Part shown: positions 19,113 through 28,592 of the stretch, one piece after another | Numbering within the stretch: the first letter of the stretch is position 1 | How the letters are laid out: each line of letters opens with the position of its first letter | Source of the DNA: Pseudarthrobacter sp. L1SW | GTDB taxonomy: Bacteria > Actinomycetota > Actinomycetes > Actinomycetales > Micrococcaceae | DNA length: 64,000 nucleotides | Assembly (NCBI RefSeq): GCF_020809045.1 | Contig: NZ_CP078079.1 | Span: forward strand, 1,364,001 to 1,428,000 | Reading direction: 5' to 3' | Program-made: the position numbers and the translations under genes | Notes under the pieces: model-generated | Told to the model about the DNA's origin: nothing | Seen by the model: the letters and a program-made list of their open reading frames with translations, nothing else | Database searches by the model: none

Positions 19113-20438
19113 TTGTCCAACGGATGGTCTTTCGAAACCCGCCAGATCCATGCAGGACAGGAGCCGGACAGCGCCACCGGTGCCCGTGCCCTCCCTATCT
19201 ACCAGACAACATCCTTTGTGTTCCCCAGCGCGGAGAGCGCCGCCAACCGCTTTGCGCTCGCCGAACTGGCCCCGATCTACACCCGCATCGGCAACCCCAC
19301 CCAGGACGCCGTGGAACAACGGATCGCCAGCCTCGAAGGCGGCCTGGGAGCACTGCTGCTCAGCTCGGGACAGGCCGCGGAAACCTTCGCCGTCCTGAAT
19401 ATCGCCGAGGCGGGGGACCACATTGTTGCCAGCCCCAGCCTGTACGGGGGGACCTACAACCTGTTCGCCCACACCCTGAAGAAGTTCGGCATCTCCGTCA
19501 CCTTCGTGGCGGACCCGGACAACCTGGACCAGTGGCGGGATGCGGTCCAGCCCAATACCAAGCTCTTCTTCGCCGAAGTGGTGTCCAACCCCCGCCAGGA
19601 CGTCCTGGACATCGAGGGCGTGTCCGGCGTTGCCCACGCGGCCGGTGTGCCCCTCATCGTGGACAACACCCTGTCCACGCCCTACCTCATCCGGCCATTG
19701 GAATGGGGTGCAGACATCGTGGTGCACTCCGCCACCAAGTACCTGGGCGGCCACGGCTCCGCGATCGCCGGCGTGATTGTGGACTCAGGCAACTTCGATT
19801 TCGGCAAGGACCCGGCCAGGTTCCCAGGTTTCAATACCCCGGATCCCACCTACAACGGGCTGGTGTACGCCAGGGACCTCGGCAAGGACGGTGCCCTGGG
19901 CGCCAACCTGTCCTACATCCTCAAGGCCCGCGTCCAGTTGCTCCGGGACCTGGGCTCCGCCGTCTCCCCGTTCAATGCCTTCCTGATCGCACAGGGCCTT
20001 GAGACCTTGAGCCTGCGCGTGGAACGGCACGTTGCCAACGCCACGGAAGTGGCGCGCTGGCTGGAAGGAAGGGACGACGTCGAATCGGTCGCCTATGCCG
20101 GCCTGCCCTCCAGCCCCTGGTACGAGCGCGGGCGCAAGTACGGTCCCAAGGGGACCGGCGCGATCGTCTCGTTCAACCTCGCCGGGGGAGCCGAAGCCGG
20201 CAAGCGTTTCGTGGATGCACTGGAGCTGCACTCCCACGTGGCAAACATCGGCGACGTCCGCTCCCTTGTCATCCACCCGGCGTCGACCACCCACAGCCAG
20301 CTCTCCCCTGAACAGCAGGCGGTAGCCGGCGTCACCCCGGGCCTGGTGCGGCTGTCGGTGGGGATCGAGCACATCGACGACATCCTGGCGGACCTGGAAG
20401 CCGGTTTCCGTGCCGCCAAGGAGGCAATCGGAGCCTAG
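19113..20438 (+). CDS. metY: O-acetylhomoserine sulfhydrylase
   Basis: A 441-residue Cys/Met metabolism PLP enzyme that makes homocysteine from O-acetylhomoserine and sulfide. Family features are [24 protein letters not shown], the [16 protein letters not shown] segment and the PLP lysine in [12 protein letters not shown]. The likely start is TTG at 19113, after AAAGGAG. It lies behind a SAM riboswitch and upstream of metX, which makes its substrate. Confidence 0.95.
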   Translation: MSNGWSFETRQIHAGQEPDSATGARALPIYQTTSFVFPSAESAANRFALAELAPIYTRIGNPTQDAVEQRIASLEGGLGALLLSSGQAAETFAVLNIAEAGDHIVASPSLYGGTYNLFAHTLKKFGISVTFVADPDNLDQWRDAVQPNTKLFFAEVVSNPRQDVLDIEGVSGVAHAAGVPLIVDNTLSTPYLIRPLEWGADIVVHSATKYLGGHGSAIAGVIVDSGNFDFGKDPARFPGFNTPDPTYNGLVYARDLGKDGALGANLSYILKARVQLLRDLGSAVSPFNAFLIAQGLETLSLRVERHVANATEVARWLEGRDDVESVAYAGLPSSPWYERGRKYGPKGTGAIVSFNLAGGAEAGKRFVDALELHSHVANIGDVRSLVIHPASTTHSQLSPEQQAVAGVTPGLVRLSVGIEHIDDILADLEAGFRAAKEAIGA

Positions 20439-20499
20439 CCGGAGGCAGAGGGGCGCAATACACGGAGGCGGGCCGGGGAAGTCACAACCAGTCACACTC

Positions 20500-20530
20500 T
20501 TGGCAGCAGGCAGGGGCTGTTTCGTACACT
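20500..20530 (+). promoter_or_regulatory. Candidate promoter for the metX riboswitch transcript
   Basis: TTGGCA (20500-20505) and TACACT (20525-20530) are separated by 19 bases, slightly long. The predicted transcript would start just before the aptamer's first P1 base at 20535. The same TACACT precedes the metY riboswitch. Confidence 0.5.
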
Positions 20531-20534
20531 CGAA

Positions 20535-20650
20535 CCAGGTCATGAGTGCCAGTGACAGCCCCGGCTTGCTGGCCGGCAACCCTCCTTCCGCGGTGGGGTG
20601 CCCCGGGTGAAGACCTGGCCTGCCGGTCATTCGACGGCGGGCAAGCGCGT
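20535..20650 (+). ncRNA. SAM-IV-type riboswitch upstream of metX
   Basis: A second copy of the aptamer, nearly identical in the core to the one before metY. A 7-bp P1 can form between CCAGGTC (20535-20541) and GACCTGG (20612-20618). The stretch GCTTGCTGGCCGGCAACCC and GGGGTGCCCCGGGTG are shared. The 3' part (TGCCGG...GGCGGGCAAG) precedes the metX ribosome site. Confidence 0.9.
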
Positions 20651-20665
20651 AGAAGAGGTCTTGCC

Positions 20666-21781
20666 ATGACGGTTACCGTCACCCGTACCACCGCTCCCGA
20701 ACATGGGATTGTCCGTTATGCCCCCATCGGGGGGCTGCAGCTCGAGGCCGGCGGCTACCTCCCGGACGTCGTCCTCGCCTATGAAACGTGGGGCACCCTG
20801 AATGAGGACGGCAGCAACGCCGTCCTGATCGAACACGCCCTGACCGGAAGCACCCACGTGACCCGCGGCGACACCGATGAAGAAGGCTGGTGGGAGCAGC
20901 TTGCCGGCCCCGGCGCGCCGGTGGATACGGACCGGTTCTTCGTGGTGTCCGTCAACATTGTGGGCGGCTGCTACGGGTCCACCGGTCCGTCCTCGCCCGC
21001 GCCGGACGGCAAGCCCTGGGGTTCGCGCTTTCCGCTCGTCACCCTGCGCGACAGCACTGTGGCTGAAGCGCGGCTGGCCGACCAGCTGGGGATCAAGAGC
21101 TGGTTTGCCGTGCTGGGAGGCTCCATGGGCGGGGCACGCGCCCTGGAATGGGCCGTCACTTTCCCGGAACGCGTCCAGCGCTGTGCGGTTATCTCGGTGG
21201 GGGCAGCCAGCACCGCCGAGCAGATCGCCTTCGCCCAGGCACAGACCCTCGCGATCCGCCAGGACGCGAACTTCAAGGGTGGCGACTACTACGGTGGCCC
21301 TTTCCCGGAGGACGGCCTGGCCCTGGCACGGCGCATCGCCCACATCACGTACCGCTCCCCGGGGGAGCTGGATGGGCGGTTCGGCCGCGCGCCGCAGGCC
21401 CCCGAGTCTCCCTTCCAGGCTGCACAACTCGCTGCCCGCGGGCGTTACCAGGTGGAGAGCTACCTGGACCATCAGGGCACCAAGCTCGTCCAGCGGTTTG
21501 ATGCCAACAGCTACATTGCCATCACCGAGGCCCTCATGAGCCATGACGTCTGCCGGGGGCGCGGACCCCTCGAGCAGGCCCTGGCCCGCTCCGAGGCGCG
21601 CTTCTTTGTGGCGGCCGTGGATTCGGACCGGCTCTATTTCCCGTCCCAGTCCCGTGAGCTGGCGCGGGCACTCCCGGGGGAGGTGGACGTCCACCTCATT
21701 GAGGCGCCCATCGGGCACGACGGTTTCCTCACCGAAATCGGCCAGCTGGGGAGCCAGTTGCGGGAGCACCTTTCGGCATAG
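20666..21781 (+). CDS. metX: Homoserine O-acetyltransferase
   Basis: A 371-residue alpha/beta-hydrolase-fold acyltransferase that makes O-acetylhomoserine, the first committed methionine step. The nucleophile Ser is in VLGGSMGGARAL; the other triad residues lie in VAAVDSDRLYF (Asp) and IGHDGFL (His). ALTGSTHV and NIVGGCYGSTGPSS are family motifs. ATG 20666 follows AGAAGAGG; the longer upstream frame runs through the riboswitch and is not coding. A succinyl- rather than acetyl-donor cannot be excluded from sequence alone. Confidence 0.95.
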   Translation: MTVTVTRTTAPEHGIVRYAPIGGLQLEAGGYLPDVVLAYETWGTLNEDGSNAVLIEHALTGSTHVTRGDTDEEGWWEQLAGPGAPVDTDRFFVVSVNIVGGCYGSTGPSSPAPDGKPWGSRFPLVTLRDSTVAEARLADQLGIKSWFAVLGGSMGGARALEWAVTFPERVQRCAVISVGAASTAEQIAFAQAQTLAIRQDANFKGGDYYGGPFPEDGLALARRIAHITYRSPGELDGRFGRAPQAPESPFQAAQLAARGRYQVESYLDHQGTKLVQRFDANSYIAITEALMSHDVCRGRGPLEQALARSEARFFVAAVDSDRLYFPSQSRELARALPGEVDVHLIEAPIGHDGFLTEIGQLGSQLREHLSA

Positions 21782-21961
21782 GACCGGCCCTCGCGGGCAG
21801 CCAGATGTGCATTATTGCAGATGGCCTCTGCATGATTCGCCGTTGAGCTCAGCGTTCAGGCGGACCATACTCGTTGGGACCCGGCGGTTCGTGGCCAAAA
21901 TCACACGTATCCGCCACAGCCTGTCCCAGTGGTGTCGAAGAAGACGCCGAAGGAGTCATCA

Positions 21962-23344
21962 ATGAGTACGGAAAAGTCCGCCGCACGGCGGCCCGAGGAA
22001 ACCGACGTCAAGGCCTCGGGCCTGAGGAAAGTTGTTACGGCCTCCATGGCCGGCACCGTGGTTGAGTGGTATGAGTTCTTCCTCTACGCCTCCGCCGCCA
22101 CCCTGGTGTTCGGCAAGATGTTCTTCCCTAATTCCGGAACCGAGCTGGACGGCATCATCGCAGCCTTCGTCACCTACGCCGTCGGCTTCGTCGCCCGCCC
22201 CATCGGTGGCATCGTCTTCGGCCACTTCGGTGACAAGTTCGGCCGCAAGCAGCTGCTGCAGCTGAGCATCATCCTGGTGGGTGTTGCCACCTTCCTCATG
22301 GGCTGCCTGCCGACATTCGCCCAGATCGGTTACTGGGCACCCGCCCTGCTGGTCTTCCTCCGCTTCGTCCAGGGCTTCGCCGTCGGCGGCGAGTGGGGCG
22401 GCGCCGTCCTGCTGGTCGCCGAACACAGCCCGAGCAAGTCCCGCGGCTTCTGGTCCAGCTGGCCGCAGTCCGCGGTGCCCATGGGCAACCTGCTCGCCAC
22501 CGGCGTGCTGTTCACCCTTTCCTCAACCCTCTCCCAGGAAGCCTTCCTTGGCTGGGGCTGGCGCGTTGCCTTCTGGCTCTCCGCAGTGATCGTCATCATT
22601 GGCTACTACATTCGCACCAAGGTCCAGGACGCGCCCATCTTCATCGAGGCCCGCAAGGAAGTCACCGTTGAGCACAAGGGCTATGGCGTCGCAGAAGTTT
22701 TCCGCCGCTACCCGCGCGGCGTCTTCACCGCGATGGGCCTGCGTTTCGCGGAGAACATCCTGTACTACCTGGTGGTGACGTTCTCCATCACCTACCTGAA
22801 GGTCGTGGTCCAGACGGACACGTCCCGGATCCTGCTTCTCCTGCTGGTGGCTCACTTCATCCACTTCTGCGCGGTACCCCTCGTGGGCAAGATGTCCGAT
22901 TCATTCGGCCGCCGCCCCGTGTACATGGCCGGTGCCGTCCTTGCCGGAACCTGGGGCTTCTTCGCCTTCCCGATGATGGATACCGCCAACGAGCTGATCA
23001 TCCTCGCAGCCATCACCATCGGCCTGCTGTTCCACGCACTGATGTACGCCGGGCAGCCGTCCATCATGGCTGAGATGTTCCCCACCCGGATGCGCTACTC
23101 GGGTGTTTCCCTCGGCTACCAGGTGACCTCGATCGTGGCCGGCTCGCTCGCGCCGATCATCGCCAGCTCGCTGCTGGGGTCCTTCAAGTCCTCCACTCCG
23201 GTGGCGCTGTACCTGCTGGCCGCCTGCATCGTGACCGCCATCTCTGTGTTCTTCCTCAAGGAAACCCGCGGCATCTCGCTCCACGATGTGGACGCGGCCG
23301 ACGCCCAGGGCACGGCAGACCTGCTCGCCGCCGCCAAGAAGTAG
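21962..23344 (+). CDS. MFS transporter, metabolite:H+ symporter (MHS) type
   Basis: A 460-residue, 12-helix major facilitator. Typical MHS features are ASMAGTVVEWYEFFLYASAA, the loop FGHFGDKFGRKQLL, and FVQGFAVGGEWGGAVLL. ATG 21962 follows GAAGGAG. MHS members carry proline/betaine, shikimate, ketoglutarate and aromatic acids; substrate is unresolved. It lies upstream of a zinc alcohol dehydrogenase and close to mmsBA, suggesting a carboxylic-acid substrate. Confidence 0.9.
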   Translation: MSTEKSAARRPEETDVKASGLRKVVTASMAGTVVEWYEFFLYASAATLVFGKMFFPNSGTELDGIIAAFVTYAVGFVARPIGGIVFGHFGDKFGRKQLLQLSIILVGVATFLMGCLPTFAQIGYWAPALLVFLRFVQGFAVGGEWGGAVLLVAEHSPSKSRGFWSSWPQSAVPMGNLLATGVLFTLSSTLSQEAFLGWGWRVAFWLSAVIVIIGYYIRTKVQDAPIFIEARKEVTVEHKGYGVAEVFRRYPRGVFTAMGLRFAENILYYLVVTFSITYLKVVVQTDTSRILLLLLVAHFIHFCAVPLVGKMSDSFGRRPVYMAGAVLAGTWGFFAFPMMDTANELIILAAITIGLLFHALMYAGQPSIMAEMFPTRMRYSGVSLGYQVTSIVAGSLAPIIASSLLGSFKSSTPVALYLLAACIVTAISVFFLKETRGISLHDVDAADAQGTADLLAAAKK

Positions 23345-23370
23345 GCAGCCCCCATACGGCCAGGCATCAC

Positions 23371-23414
23371 CCCAACTGCCCGGACCTGCCGCAACGCAGG
23401 CCCGGGCAGTTGGG
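23371..23414 (+). terminator. Hairpin after MHS transporter gene
   Basis: A 13-bp perfect stem CCCAACTGCCCGG (23371-23383) pairs with 23402-23414, with CTGC/GCAG continuing inside. No strong T-run follows. Confidence 0.65.
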
Positions 23415-23445
23415 CGTCAGCACCACACCTGAAGTGAGGATCCCC

Positions 23446-24564
23446 ATGAAAGCAGCCGTCCTTTACGCCACCGTCCCGTCTGAAACCAGCTACACCGAAG
23501 CGCATCCCCTCCGGGTCGAGGAACTTGACCGGCCCGAACCGCGGGCCGGCGAACTGGGCATCACCATCACCTACTCGAGCCTGTGCCACTCAGACCTGTC
23601 AGTGGTGGACGGCTCACGCGTTCGGCCCCTTCCCATGGCGTTGGGGCATGAGGCTGTGGGGCGGGTTGCCACGGTGGGTGAGGGTGTCACGGACGTTTCC
23701 CCCGGAGACCACGTGGTCCTCGTGTTCGTCCCCAGCTGCGGTGCCTGCCGGGCCTGCCGGGCTGGGCGTCCCGCACTCTGCCACCGCGCGGCGGAGGTCA
23801 ACGGGTCTGGCGACCTCCTGCATGGCGAAGCCCTGCTGCGGACGCCTGCGGGGGAGCGGATCAACCACCATCTGGGGGTTTCGGCCTTCGCCGACTACGC
23901 CGTGGTGGCCCGGGAATCAGTGGTGGTCATCGACGACGACGTCCCGGACACTGTCGCGGCAATGTTCGGTTGCGCCGTGCTCACCGGGATGGGCGCTGTC
24001 CTGAACACCGCTGCTGTCCAGCCAGGCCAGTCGGTGGCCGTCTTCGGACTCGGCGCCGTCGGGCTTTCGGCCGTAATGGCCGCAGCGCTCGCCGGTGCCT
24101 CCTCCGTGATCGCCATCGATCCCAACGAGGGCAAGCACGGGCTCGCCCTGAAGTGCGGCGCAACCGCCGTCGGAACTCCCGACGACGCCCCGCGGCTGAT
24201 TGCCGAGGCCGCCGGTGACGGAGTGGACACCGCCGTCGAGGCCGTGGGATCAGCGCGGGTCATCGCGTCGTGCCTCGAGCACGTGACGCGCGGCGGCGCC
24301 GTCGTCTCGGTGGGACTGCCGCACCCCACCGCGGAACTCACGGTGCCCGCCCTCCAGTTCGCAGGGGCGGGCAAGCGGCTGCTCGGTTCCTACATGGGCG
24401 ATGCCGTGCCGGACCGGGACATTCCCCTGTACCTGCAGTATTGGCGCGAGGGCAGGCTTCCCGTTGAGCTGCTGCACACGGACACCCGGCCGCTTGACGA
24501 AATCAACGAAGGCCTCGACGCGCTCGCCGCCGGGCAGGTGGTCAGGCGGCTTTTCCGGGCCTAA
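23446..24564 (+). CDS. Zinc-dependent medium-chain alcohol dehydrogenase
   Basis: A 372-residue MDR dehydrogenase. Catalytic zinc residues lie in SLCHSDLSVVDG and ALGHEAVG. The structural zinc loop (four Cys) is PSCGACRACRAGRPALC, and the Rossmann motif is AVFGLGAVGLSAVMAAALAGA. ATG 23446 follows GAAGTGAGGA. It resembles class III/aryl-alcohol type dehydrogenases. It converges on a LysR gene. The substrate is unknown. Confidence 0.9.
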   Translation: MKAAVLYATVPSETSYTEAHPLRVEELDRPEPRAGELGITITYSSLCHSDLSVVDGSRVRPLPMALGHEAVGRVATVGEGVTDVSPGDHVVLVFVPSCGACRACRAGRPALCHRAAEVNGSGDLLHGEALLRTPAGERINHHLGVSAFADYAVVARESVVVIDDDVPDTVAAMFGCAVLTGMGAVLNTAAVQPGQSVAVFGLGAVGLSAVMAAALAGASSVIAIDPNEGKHGLALKCGATAVGTPDDAPRLIAEAAGDGVDTAVEAVGSARVIASCLEHVTRGGAVVSVGLPHPTAELTVPALQFAGAGKRLLGSYMGDAVPDRDIPLYLQYWREGRLPVELLHTDTRPLDEINEGLDALAAGQVVRRLFRA

Positions 24565-24606
24565 GCCGGCTCCCGGGCCTAGGTTCGGGGTGCCCGGGCC
24601 TTAGGC
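24559..24606. terminator. Candidate bidirectional terminator between convergent genes
   Basis: GCCTAAG (24559-24565) and CTTAGGC (24600-24606) are inverted, and CCCGGG occurs in both halves between them. The region separates the convergent alcohol dehydrogenase and LysR genes. Confidence 0.4.
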
Positions 24607-25524
24607 TGCCAGCACGTCCTGGCGTCCCGCCACTTCCTCCTTGAGGGCGGCAATTACGGCCTGCACGCGGGCGGACCGCAGCGATTCCGGCCTTGCCACC
24701 GCCCAGATGGGCACCTGGCGTTCGAAGGCGTCCGGGAGCACCGGAACGAACTCCGGGTTCCCCGCCACCATAAAGTTCGGAAGCAGCCCGATGCCGGCGC
24801 CGCGGCGCACTGCCTCCACCTGGGCAAAGATGCTGGTTGCCTGGAAGCTGGACTTCGGCATGGGCAGCTGCGAGGACCGGTGGCCCAGCTCGGCAACCTG
24901 GAGGGCCGACTCAACGTAAGAGACGAAGCCGTGCTGCCCCACGCCGTCGGGCGTTTCCGGCAAGCCACGCTCTGCAGCGTAGGCGGGGCTGGCGTAGAGC
25001 CTGAGGAAGTAGTTGGTCAGGAAGATGGCCTGGGCGTTGCTCACGTCGGTGCGGCCCACCACCACCTCCAGGTCCACCCCGGAGCGGTTCTGGCTGACTT
25101 TGCGTGTGGCGCTGAGCATCTCCACGTTCAGCATCGGGTGCCGATGCTGGAGGCTGACCAGGGCAGGCGTCACGAATTCGGCGCCGAAGCCGTCCGAGGT
25201 GCTGATGCGCACCATGCCGGACAGGGCGTCCCGGTCCTGCCCCGTTACCGCGGCCAGGGACCCGAGCGTTTCCTCGATCGCCTCCGCCGCGGCGACGGCC
25301 GAGGCCCCGAGTTCCGTCAACTCCCAGCCGTGCGGGCTGCGCTCGAGAGTGCGGCCGCCCAGTTGCTTGTCCAGGGCGAGGATCCGCCGCGAGATGGTGG
25401 TGTGCGTGGTGCCCATCGTCTCGGCGACGGCGTTGAAACGTCCCAGCCGGGCCACGGTCAACAAAATCAGCAGGTCGTCCGGACTGGGAAGCCGTGCCAC
25501 CGCAAGCCTTTCATTCGTGTGCAT
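24601..25524 (-). CDS. LysR family transcriptional regulator
   Basis: A 307-residue LysR protein. The HTH reads DDLLILLTVARLGRFNAVAE then GTTHTTISRRILALDKQLGG; the effector domain contains RISTSDGFGAEFVTPALVSL and AGIGLLPNFMVAG. ATG 25524 is the plausible start; the same frame stays open antisense through mmsB to 26580, which is not coding. It is divergent from mmsB-mmsA with about 115 bases between starts, and so is the likely regulator of that operon. Confidence 0.9.
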   Translation of the reverse strand: MHTNERLAVARLPSPDDLLILLTVARLGRFNAVAETMGTTHTTISRRILALDKQLGGRTLERSPHGWELTELGASAVAAAEAIEETLGSLAAVTGQDRDALSGMVRISTSDGFGAEFVTPALVSLQHRHPMLNVEMLSATRKVSQNRSGVDLEVVVGRTDVSNAQAIFLTNYFLRLYASPAYAAERGLPETPDGVGQHGFVSYVESALQVAELGHRSSQLPMPKSSFQATSIFAQVEAVRRGAGIGLLPNFMVAGNPEFVPVLPDAFERQVPIWAVARPESLRSARVQAVIAALKEEVAGRQDVLAA

Positions 25525-25638
25525 CAGTGCACATACTGTCTGTGATTTTTCCCCTTGATTGCACTGTAGCAGGGTGTGATGGTGGACACAGACCTCCCGG
25601 CCGCCCTCGGCCGGATGCACAGCAAAGGAGCTAATGCC

Positions 25639-26541
25639 ATGGCAGTCATCGGTTGGATCGGTTTGGGAAACATGGGCGGTTCCATGTCCGGGAACCTCGC
25701 AAAGGCGGGGCACGACGTACGGGGGTTTGACCTCAACCCCGCCGCGCTCGCCGCAGCGGAGGCCGGAGGGGTGAAGCCGGTGGGAAGCATCGCCGAGGCG
25801 GTGGCGGGAGCGGACGTTGTGTTCACCATGCTTCCAAAGGGCGAGCACGCCAAGGCCGTCTACCTGGGTGCCGACGGGGTGCTGGCGCATGCCGATACGC
25901 GCACGCTGCTGGTGGATTCCTCCACCATCGATATCGCCGCAGCAAAGGAACTGCACGACGCCGCTGCTGCCGCCGGCTTCCGCTTCGTCGACGCACCTGT
26001 CTCGGGCGGGATGAGCGGTGCCAAGGCAGGCACGCTGACGTTCATGGTGGGCGGTGAAGCAGGCGCCGTTGCCGACGCAACCGAATACATCGGGCCGATG
26101 GCCGCCAACATCATCCCTACCGGCGGAGCCACCACCGGCCAGGCGGCCAAGATCTGCAACAACCTGATGCTCCTGATCAACCTGGCCTCCACGGCGGAGG
26201 GTGCAGTGCTGGCGGACCGGCTGGGCCTGGACAAGAAGGTGTTCTGGGACATCGCCTCCGTGTCCTCCGGGGACAGCTGGGCCCTGCGCACCTGGTACCC
26301 CGTTCCCGGCGTGGTCCCCACCGCGGCCTCCAACAACGATTTCGCCCCCACGTTTACCGCCGAGCTGGCGAACAAGGACATCGGCCTGGCCATCAGCGCT
26401 GCGGAGGACACCGGAACGCCGCTCGAGATCGGGAAGCACGTGCAGCAGCTCTACCAGCGCCTCATCGACGCGGGCGAGTCCGGCAAGGACTGCTCCATGA
26501 TCATCAAGCTGGTCGACGGTTCCCTCGACCCGGCCAACTAG
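25639..26541 (+). CDS. mmsB: 3-hydroxyisobutyrate dehydrogenase
   Basis: A 300-residue beta-hydroxyacid dehydrogenase. The N-terminal NAD motif is VIGWIGLGNMGGSMSGNLAK; the substrate signature is FVDAPVSGGMSGAKAGTL; the catalytic Lys region is GQAAKICNNLMLLINL. ATG 25639 follows AAAGGAG. It oxidises 3-hydroxyisobutyrate to methylmalonate semialdehyde in valine breakdown. mmsA follows directly, supporting the specific assignment. Confidence 0.93.
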   Translation: MAVIGWIGLGNMGGSMSGNLAKAGHDVRGFDLNPAALAAAEAGGVKPVGSIAEAVAGADVVFTMLPKGEHAKAVYLGADGVLAHADTRTLLVDSSTIDIAAAKELHDAAAAAGFRFVDAPVSGGMSGAKAGTLTFMVGGEAGAVADATEYIGPMAANIIPTGGATTGQAAKICNNLMLLINLASTAEGAVLADRLGLDKKVFWDIASVSSGDSWALRTWYPVPGVVPTAASNNDFAPTFTAELANKDIGLAISAAEDTGTPLEIGKHVQQLYQRLIDAGESGKDCSMIIKLVDGSLDPAN

Positions 26542-26569
26542 AAGCCAGCCAAGTAGAAGAGAGACAACC

Positions 26570-28054
26570 ATGCAGACCATTCCGCATTACATCAACGGCA
26601 GCCGCGTTGCCGATGCCGAGCGCTTCGGCCCCGTCTTCAACCCTGCCACCGGAGAGCAGGATAAGCAGGTGGCGCTGGCTTCCGCGGCCCGGGTAGAGGA
26701 AGCCATCGCTGCGGCCAAGGCAGCGCTGCCGGCCTGGCGGGCAACGAGCCTGGCGAAGCGGACCAACATCTTCTTCCGCGTCCGCGAAATCCTGACCCAG
26801 CGCAAGTCCGAACTTGCCGCCATCCTCACCAGCGAACACGGCAAGGTGCTCTCCGACGCGGAGGGGGAAATCTCCCGCGGCCTCGAGAACATTGAGTTCG
26901 CCACCGGCCTGTCCCACATGCTCAAGGGGGAGCGCTCGGAGCAGGTCTCAAGCGGCGTGGACGTCCACTCCGTCCGGCAGCCTGTGGGCGTCGTTGCCTG
27001 CATCACGCCGTTCAACTTTCCGGCCATGGTGCCGCTCTGGATGATCGGCAGCGCCCTGGCCTGCGGCAATACCGTGCTCCTGAAGCCCAGCGAAAAGGAT
27101 CCGTCGTCAGCCGTGTTCATCGCGGAAGTCTTTGCGGAAGCGGGCCTGCCTGCCGGCGTGCTGAACGTGGTCCAGGGCGACAAGGAGGCGGTGGACGTCC
27201 TGCTTGAACACCGGGACGTCAAAGCCGTCAGCTTCGTCGGCTCGACGCCCATCGCGCAGTCGATCTACAAGCGCGCAGCGGACCACGGCAAGCGCGTCCA
27301 GGCCCTGGGCGGTGCCAAGAACCACATGGTGGTCCTGCCGGACGCGGACCTGGATATGGCTGCGGACGCTGCCATCTCGGCAGCCTACGGTTCGGCGGGC
27401 GAGCGCTGCATGGCGGTCAGCGTGCTCGTCGCCGTCGGGAACATCGCCGACGACCTCATTGCGGCCATCAAGAGCCGGATGGCCACCCTGAAGATCGGCC
27501 CGGGCACGGACCCGGCGTCGCAGATGGGTCCGCTGATCACCGCCGAACACCGCGAAAAAGTTGCGTCGTATGTGGCGGGCGCCGAAAACGAGGGCGCCAC
27601 GGTGGTTGTTGACGGGCGTGCGCAGCAGTTCGATTCAAACGGGTTCTTCATCGGCGTCAGCCTGGTGGACCACGTGAAGCCGGGCATGAAGGTGTACGAC
27701 GACGAAATCTTCGGCCCCGTCCTGTCCGTGGTCCGCGTGGACACTTACAGTGACGCGGTCCGCCTGGTCAACGACAACGAGTTCGGCAACGGGGTTGCCA
27801 TCTTCACCCGCGACGGCGGCGCCGCGCGGCAGTTCGAGTTCGACGTCGAGGCAGGCATGGTGGGCGTCAACGTGCCCATCCCGGTTCCCGTTGGCACGTT
27901 CTCCTTCGGCGGCTGGAAGAACTCGCTGTTCGGGGACACGCACATGTACGGGCCGGAGAGCATCCGGTTCTACACCAGGGGCAAGGTGGTCACCACGCGG
28001 TGGCCGGACCCCGCAACGTCCGTGATCGACCTGGGCTTCCCGCAGGTGGACTGA
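26570..28054 (+). CDS. mmsA: Methylmalonate-semialdehyde dehydrogenase (CoA-acylating)
   Basis: A 494-residue aldehyde dehydrogenase superfamily enzyme converting methylmalonate semialdehyde to propionyl-CoA. Motifs are VACITPFNFPAMVPLWMIG, SFVGSTPIAQSIYKRAADHG, KNHMVVLPDADLD, and the catalytic Cys in YGSAGERCMAVSVLV. The KNHMVVLPDA motif is typical of MmsA/IolA rather than other family branches. It lies 28 bases after mmsB and is thus in an operon. Confidence 0.94.
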   Translation: MQTIPHYINGSRVADAERFGPVFNPATGEQDKQVALASAARVEEAIAAAKAALPAWRATSLAKRTNIFFRVREILTQRKSELAAILTSEHGKVLSDAEGEISRGLENIEFATGLSHMLKGERSEQVSSGVDVHSVRQPVGVVACITPFNFPAMVPLWMIGSALACGNTVLLKPSEKDPSSAVFIAEVFAEAGLPAGVLNVVQGDKEAVDVLLEHRDVKAVSFVGSTPIAQSIYKRAADHGKRVQALGGAKNHMVVLPDADLDMAADAAISAAYGSAGERCMAVSVLVAVGNIADDLIAAIKSRMATLKIGPGTDPASQMGPLITAEHREKVASYVAGAENEGATVVVDGRAQQFDSNGFFIGVSLVDHVKPGMKVYDDEIFGPVLSVVRVDTYSDAVRLVNDNEFGNGVAIFTRDGGAARQFEFDVEAGMVGVNVPIPVPVGTFSFGGWKNSLFGDTHMYGPESIRFYTRGKVVTTRWPDPATSVIDLGFPQVD

Positions 28055-28060
28055 CGGAGG

Positions 28061-28579
28061 CTAGCCGTTCATGATCTCGCCGCGGCGGGTCATGTACTCC
28101 TCCACGGAAAGTTCCCCGTTGCTGTACTTCTCATCGAGTTCGGCAAGCTTGCGTGCGCGGTAGCCCTGGGGGGCCGACGGCGGCGGGGGACTTGCAGGTG
28201 CTGCGGGCTGCTGCGGGGCTTCTTCGCGGGGCCCTTGCTGGGTGTTGCCCGGGTGGGGCTGCCCGTACGGCGGAAACTGCTGGTCCATCGGCGGGACCGG
28301 CTGTACGGGCGGCAGGGGCTGGCCTGGCTGGAGCGGCGCGGGGCGGTCAAGCTGGCGGAATCCGCCGCTGAAGTAGTCCTGCTGGGTGAAGCCGTCCCGG
28401 GGCTGCTTGTTCTGCGGGCCGTTGGAGCCGGGGAAGATTCCGCCGCCCGGGAACTGTTCGGGGTACCGTCCGGTGAAGCTTTGCTCCTGGTCCCGGCGGG
28501 CTACGGACTTCCGGTACATCCGCATGGCCATCGGGATCAGGAATGACAAAATGATGATCCAGAAAAACAAGTTGCTCAC
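28061..28579 (-). CDS. Membrane-anchored SHOCT-domain protein
   Basis: A 172-residue protein. One N-terminal membrane helix (NLFFWIIILSFLIPMAMRMY) is followed by a long Pro/Gln/Gly-rich linker and a C-terminal SHOCT domain (KLAELDEKYSNGELSVEEYM). GTG 28579 was chosen since the helix starts right after it; the open frame extends to 28630 without a better start. SHOCT domains are short oligomerisation modules with no general assigned function. Confidence 0.8.
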   Translation of the reverse strand: MSNLFFWIIILSFLIPMAMRMYRKSVARRDQEQSFTGRYPEQFPGGGIFPGSNGPQNKQPRDGFTQQDYFSGGFRQLDRPAPLQPGQPLPPVQPVPPMDQQFPPYGQPHPGNTQQGPREEAPQQPAAPASPPPPSAPQGYRARKLAELDEKYSNGELSVEEYMTRRGEIMNG

Positions 28580-28592
28580 GGTGCCGTGCCTC

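Noticed and set aside
24601..26580. A 659-residue minus-strand open frame covering the LysR gene and the antisense of mmsB
   Set aside because: Only the first 307 residues from ATG 25524 look like a LysR protein; the rest is the antisense shadow of mmsB in high-GC DNA.
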